In this document: positions 60,981-64,000 of the stretch, one piece after another
How positions within the stretch are numbered: position 1 is the first letter of the stretch
Layout: the number at the start of each line of letters is the position of its first letter
Made by a program: the position numbers and the translations under genes
Assembly: GCF_030816155.1 (NCBI RefSeq)
Contig: NZ_JAUSXR010000001.1
Location: 1,736,001 to 1,800,000, forward strand
From: Arthrobacter woluwensis
GTDB lineage: Bacteria; Actinomycetota; Actinomycetes; Actinomycetales; Micrococcaceae
DNA length: 64,000 nt
Direction of reading: 5' to 3'
The notes under the pieces: model-generated
What the model was told of the DNA's origin: nothing
Databases searched by the model: none
Seen by the model: the letters and a program-made list of their open reading frames with translations, nothing else

Positions 60981-63131
60981 TCAGAACAGGAAGTACCGCT
61001 GGCCCAGAGGCACGGTGTCCACGGGATCGCAGGTCACGGCCTCACCGTCCACTCGCACTTCATAGGTCTGCGGGTCGACCTCCAGCCGCGGGGTCTCCCC
61101 GTTGAACGGCAGGTCCTGTTTCCGCAGCGTGCGGATGCCGTGGACCGGCCGGATGACCTTCTTCAGCCCCAGCGAGGCGGCCACGCCCGCGTCCACGGCC
61201 GCCTGCGAAAGGAAGGTGATCGAGGAGGCTTGCACACTGCCCCCGTACGCGCCGAAGGCCATGCGGAGGGTCTGGGGCTGCGGCGTGGGGATCGAAGCGT
61301 TCGGGTCGCCCATCACGGAGTTGGCGATCGTGCCGCCCTTGAGGACCAGGTCCGGCTTGACCCCGAAGAACGCCGGATCCCAGAGGACCAGATCGGCGAA
61401 CTTGCCCACTTCGACGCTGCCCACCGAGTCCGCGATCCCCTGCGCGATGGCGGGATTGATCGTGTACTTGGCGACGTACCGCTTGATGCGGAAGTTGTCC
61501 GAGTCCGTGCCGGCATCCGGCTCCGTCGTGCTGCCGTCGGCGTTCAGGTGGCCGCGCTGGGCCTTCATCTTGTCGGCCAGCTGCCACGTGCGGGTCACCA
61601 CTTCCCCCACGCGGCCCATGGCCTGCGAGTCGCTCGACATGATCGAGAACACGCCGAGATCATGCAGCACGTCCTCCGCCGCAATGGTCTCGGGCCGGAT
61701 GCGGGAATCGGCGAACGCCACGTCCTCGGGGATGGCCGGGCTCAGGTGGTGACACACCATGAGCATGTCCAGGTGTTCCTCGGCCGTGTTGCGGGTGAAG
61801 GGGATGGTCGGGTTGGTCGAGGCCGGCAGGACGTTGGGCTGTGCCGCGATCGCGATGATGTCCGGCGCGTGTCCGCCGCCTGCGCCCTCGGTGTGGAAGG
61901 TGTGGATCACCCGGTCCCCGATGGCCGCCACGGTGTCCTCCAGGAAGCCGCACTCGTTCAGGGTGTCCGTGTGGATGGCGACCTGCACGTCGTATTGGTC
62001 CGCGACCTGCAGCGCCCTGTCGATCGAGGAGTGCGTGGCGCCCCAGTCCTCGTGGATCTTGAGCCCGATGGCGCCCGCGCGGATCTGCTCCGCGAGAGGT
62101 TCGGTGCTGCTGGCGTGCCCCTTGCCGAGCAGGCCGATGTTCATCGGGAACGCCTCGGCGGCCTGGAGCATGCGCGCGATGTGCCAGGCGCCGGGGGTGA
62201 CCGTGGTGGCCTTGGTGCCCTCGGCCGGTCCCGTGCCGCCGCCGATCATCGTGGTCACGCCGGAGGCCAGAGCGGTGGGGATCTGGTCCGGGGAGATGAA
62301 GTGGATATGGGTGTCGATGCCACCCGCGGTGAGGATCTTGCGCTCCCCCGCGATGATCTCGGTGGAGGACCCGACCACGATGTCCACGCCGTCCTGGATG
62401 AGCGGGTTCCCGGCCTTGCCGATCGCCTGGATGTGGCCGTCGCGCAGCGCGACGTCGGCTTTGTAGATCCCGCTGTGATCCACGATGAGCGCGTTGGTGA
62501 TGACCGTGTCCGGCACGTCGCCGCCGTCGCGGGTCACCTGGCCGTTCTGGCCCATGCCGTCGCGCAGCACCTTGCCACCCCCGAACACCACTTCCTCGCC
62601 GTAGACCGTCAGGTCCCGCTCCACCTCGGCGAACAGCCCGGTGTCGCCGAGCCGGACGCGGTCACCGGTGGTGGGCCCGTAGAGCTGCGCGTACTGCGTG
62701 CGCGGGATGGTGAGATTCGGCAAGGCACCCTCTTCACTCGCGACCGACGACGACGCCGCCGCCCCCGCGCCGTCGCTCCCGACCGCGTCATCCAGCGGGC
62801 CCTCGGTCAGTCCGCGGAGGCCGTACACCTCGCGCGCTCCGGCGAGCGGGACGAGCCGCACCGTCTTGGTGTCGCCCGGCTCGAAGCGCACCGCCGTGCC
62901 AGCCGGGATGTCGAGCCGGAGACCGTGCGCGGCCTGGCGGTCGAAGTCGAGGCCTCGGTTGGTCTCGGCGAAGTGGAAATGGGATCCGACCTGGACCGGC
63001 CGGTCGCCCGTGTTGGTGACCGCGATCTCGGTGACCGGGCGGCCCGGGTTGAGCGTGATGTCGCCGTCCGCTACCAGGGTCTCGCCGGGCGTGAAGGACG
63101 GGGAGGACGGGGTGCTGTTCTCGATGCTCAT
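60981..63131 (-). CDS. ureBC: Urease beta-alpha fusion (UreB-UreC)
   Basis: One 716-residue protein joins urease beta (residues ~12-113, [18 protein letters not shown].. to [16 protein letters not shown]) to alpha (from ~140, [20 protein letters not shown]) through a ~25-residue Ser/Ala/Gly/Glu linker. All nickel-site residues are kept: His275, His277, carbamylated Lys358, His387, His413 and Asp501, plus flap Cys460/His461. Each is exactly 141 more than Klebsiella numbering (134, 136, 217, 246, 272, 360, 319/320). No internal start with a ribosome site was noticed at the linker. It starts at ATG 63131, 8 nt after ureA, and hydrolyses urea to ammonia and carbamate. Confidence 0.95.
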   Translation of the reverse strand: MSIENSTPSSPSFTPGETLVADGDITLNPGRPVTEIAVTNTGDRPVQVGSHFHFAETNRGLDFDRQAAHGLRLDIPAGTAVRFEPGDTKTVRLVPLAGAREVYGLRGLTEGPLDDAVGSDGAGAAASSSVASEEGALPNLTIPRTQYAQLYGPTTGDRVRLGDTGLFAEVERDLTVYGEEVVFGGGKVLRDGMGQNGQVTRDGGDVPDTVITNALIVDHSGIYKADVALRDGHIQAIGKAGNPLIQDGVDIVVGSSTEIIAGERKILTAGGIDTHIHFISPDQIPTALASGVTTMIGGGTGPAEGTKATTVTPGAWHIARMLQAAEAFPMNIGLLGKGHASSTEPLAEQIRAGAIGLKIHEDWGATHSSIDRALQVADQYDVQVAIHTDTLNECGFLEDTVAAIGDRVIHTFHTEGAGGGHAPDIIAIAAQPNVLPASTNPTIPFTRNTAEEHLDMLMVCHHLSPAIPEDVAFADSRIRPETIAAEDVLHDLGVFSIMSSDSQAMGRVGEVVTRTWQLADKMKAQRGHLNADGSTTEPDAGTDSDNFRIKRYVAKYTINPAIAQGIADSVGSVEVGKFADLVLWDPAFFGVKPDLVLKGGTIANSVMGDPNASIPTPQPQTLRMAFGAYGGSVQASSITFLSQAAVDAGVAASLGLKKVIRPVHGIRTLRKQDLPFNGETPRLEVDPQTYEVRVDGEAVTCDPVDTVPLGQRYFLF

Positions 63132-63139
63132 GGCTCGGC

Positions 63140-63442
<303 letters not shown>

Positions 63443-63604
63443 GGGGAGGCTCCTGCGATCACGAGAGACGGCTCTGGGGCTCCGGCACTCACGGGGTGGG
63501 GGGGAATTTGATCGTACGACCACACGCGGCGGATCTGTTTCATGGGGCAACAGAACCGTGGCGTGTCGCTGTTTGTTACCTACAGGCTCACGGCCGTCGC
63601 TGCC

Positions 63605-64000
63605 TCACCGCGGATCGGCGGGCAGGACGTGCGCGCCGCTGCGGTCCGTCGCGAGAGCGAGCGAGGACACATAGCGGATCTCGCCCTCGGGCCCATCGAC
63701 GGCGGAGCGGATCATGTCCGGGCGTTCGAATTCCAGCCCCGTGACGTGGCACAGCAGCGTCTCCCCGGAAGGGTTGCCGTGCTCATCGAACATCGGCAGA
63801 TCGACGCCGTCGTCGGCACGGCGCAGGTAATACTTGCCCCGGGTCAGGATGGCCATGAGCGGAGTGGCGATGAACGCGACTAGCACGGCGACCACGGGCG
63901 AGAACGGCTGGATCGCGGGACCGAAAGCCCCGAAGAAGACCGCGATGGAGAGGCCCGCCGAGAGGATCATCGAGACGAAGCCCACCGGGTTGATCGCGTA
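63605..64000 (-). CDS. C-terminal part of a probable NCS1-family permease (partial, cut by right edge)
   Basis: The frame is open to base 64000 and ends at 63605, giving the last ~131 residues of a larger protein. Two to three hydrophobic segments end in FIATPLMAILTRGKYYLRRADDG, a pattern seen at the end of purine/cytosine/allantoin-type NCS1 permeases; a ~60-residue soluble tail follows. Placed upstream of urease on the same strand, uptake of urea, allantoin or hydantoin-like nitrogen sources is plausible. A different multi-helix symporter cannot be excluded from this fragment. Confidence 0.6.
   Translation of the reverse strand, partial: YAINPVGFVSMILSAGLSIAVFFGAFGPAIQPFSPVVAVLVAFIATPLMAILTRGKYYLRRADDGVDLPMFDEHGNPSGETLLCHVTGLEFERPDMIRSAVDGPEGEIRYVSSLALATDRSGAHVLPADPR

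Noticed and set aside
63443-63604. GTTAC-like half-site upstream of ureA considered as a GlnR box
   Set aside because: The second half (GNAAC at the right spacing) is absent, so nitrogen control could not be supported from sequence.

Overview
The window is high-GC, tightly packed bacterial DNA. Actinobacterial traits include a BioYMN biotin transporter, an ABC-F protein, DUF3099, likely leaderless promoters with TANNNT-type -10 boxes, many GTG starts and many 1-4 nt gene overlaps. Amine oxidase, D-aminoacylase, ROK and urease clusters together suggest a soil member of the Micrococcaceae, most like Arthrobacter. The genus is inferred from gene content, not from a marker gene. No tRNA, rRNA, CRISPR array, integrase or insertion sequence was recognised, and no gene-free stretch exceeds 300 bases.

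Layout. (1) 1-6667, minus strand: a type I restriction-modification operon (hsdM, a GmrSD-like DUF262/DUF1524 gene, hsdS, hsdR) cut by the left edge. The GmrSD-like gene carries a one-base frameshift. (2) 6891-30894: mostly core genes: an rRNA/tRNA methyltransferase, TSUP exporter and ABC ATPase; serB; fabG with a divergent SDR that has an enoyl-reductase-type Tyr-x6-Lys motif; SURF1; an ABC-F protein; bioYMN; an Lrp-aminotransferase pair; an AMP-forming ligase; a zinc peptidase; a WXG100-alpha/beta hydrolase with a lipoprotein partner; polA; a PiT phosphate transporter behind a Pho-box-like repeat; a gene interrupted by an in-frame TGA; and a Sua5/YciO protein. (3) 31011-40302: a monoamine module: AraC/FeaR-like activator, copper amine oxidase, aldehyde dehydrogenase, MoaF, two SDRs and an APC permease. 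(4) 40391-47912: a ROK-controlled sugar module: two TIM-barrel isomerases, three Gfo/Idh/MocA oxidoreductases and a ThuA protein, with the same operator-like sequence in both promoters. (5) 48084-55702: GntP permease, KDPG-type aldolase, N-acyl-D-amino-acid deacylase, DSD1-like PLP dehydratase, KDG-type sugar kinase, IclR regulator and RidA. This set reads as a complete route from an N-acylated 2-amino-2-deoxy sugar acid to pyruvate. (6) 55837-64000: an AsnC regulator, YitT, then a urease operon (ureA, a fused ureB-ureC, ureE, ureF, ureG, ureD), a NiCoT nickel transporter, and the tail of a probable NCS1 permease.

The most notable observations are the urease beta-alpha fusion; the seven-gene amino-sugar-acid route with a perfect palindrome in its divergent promoter; the shared ROK operator; the defence gene nested in the type I operon; and short 14-20 bp units, usually in three degenerate copies, next to or across at least eight gene ends, several of which re-copy the stop codon.
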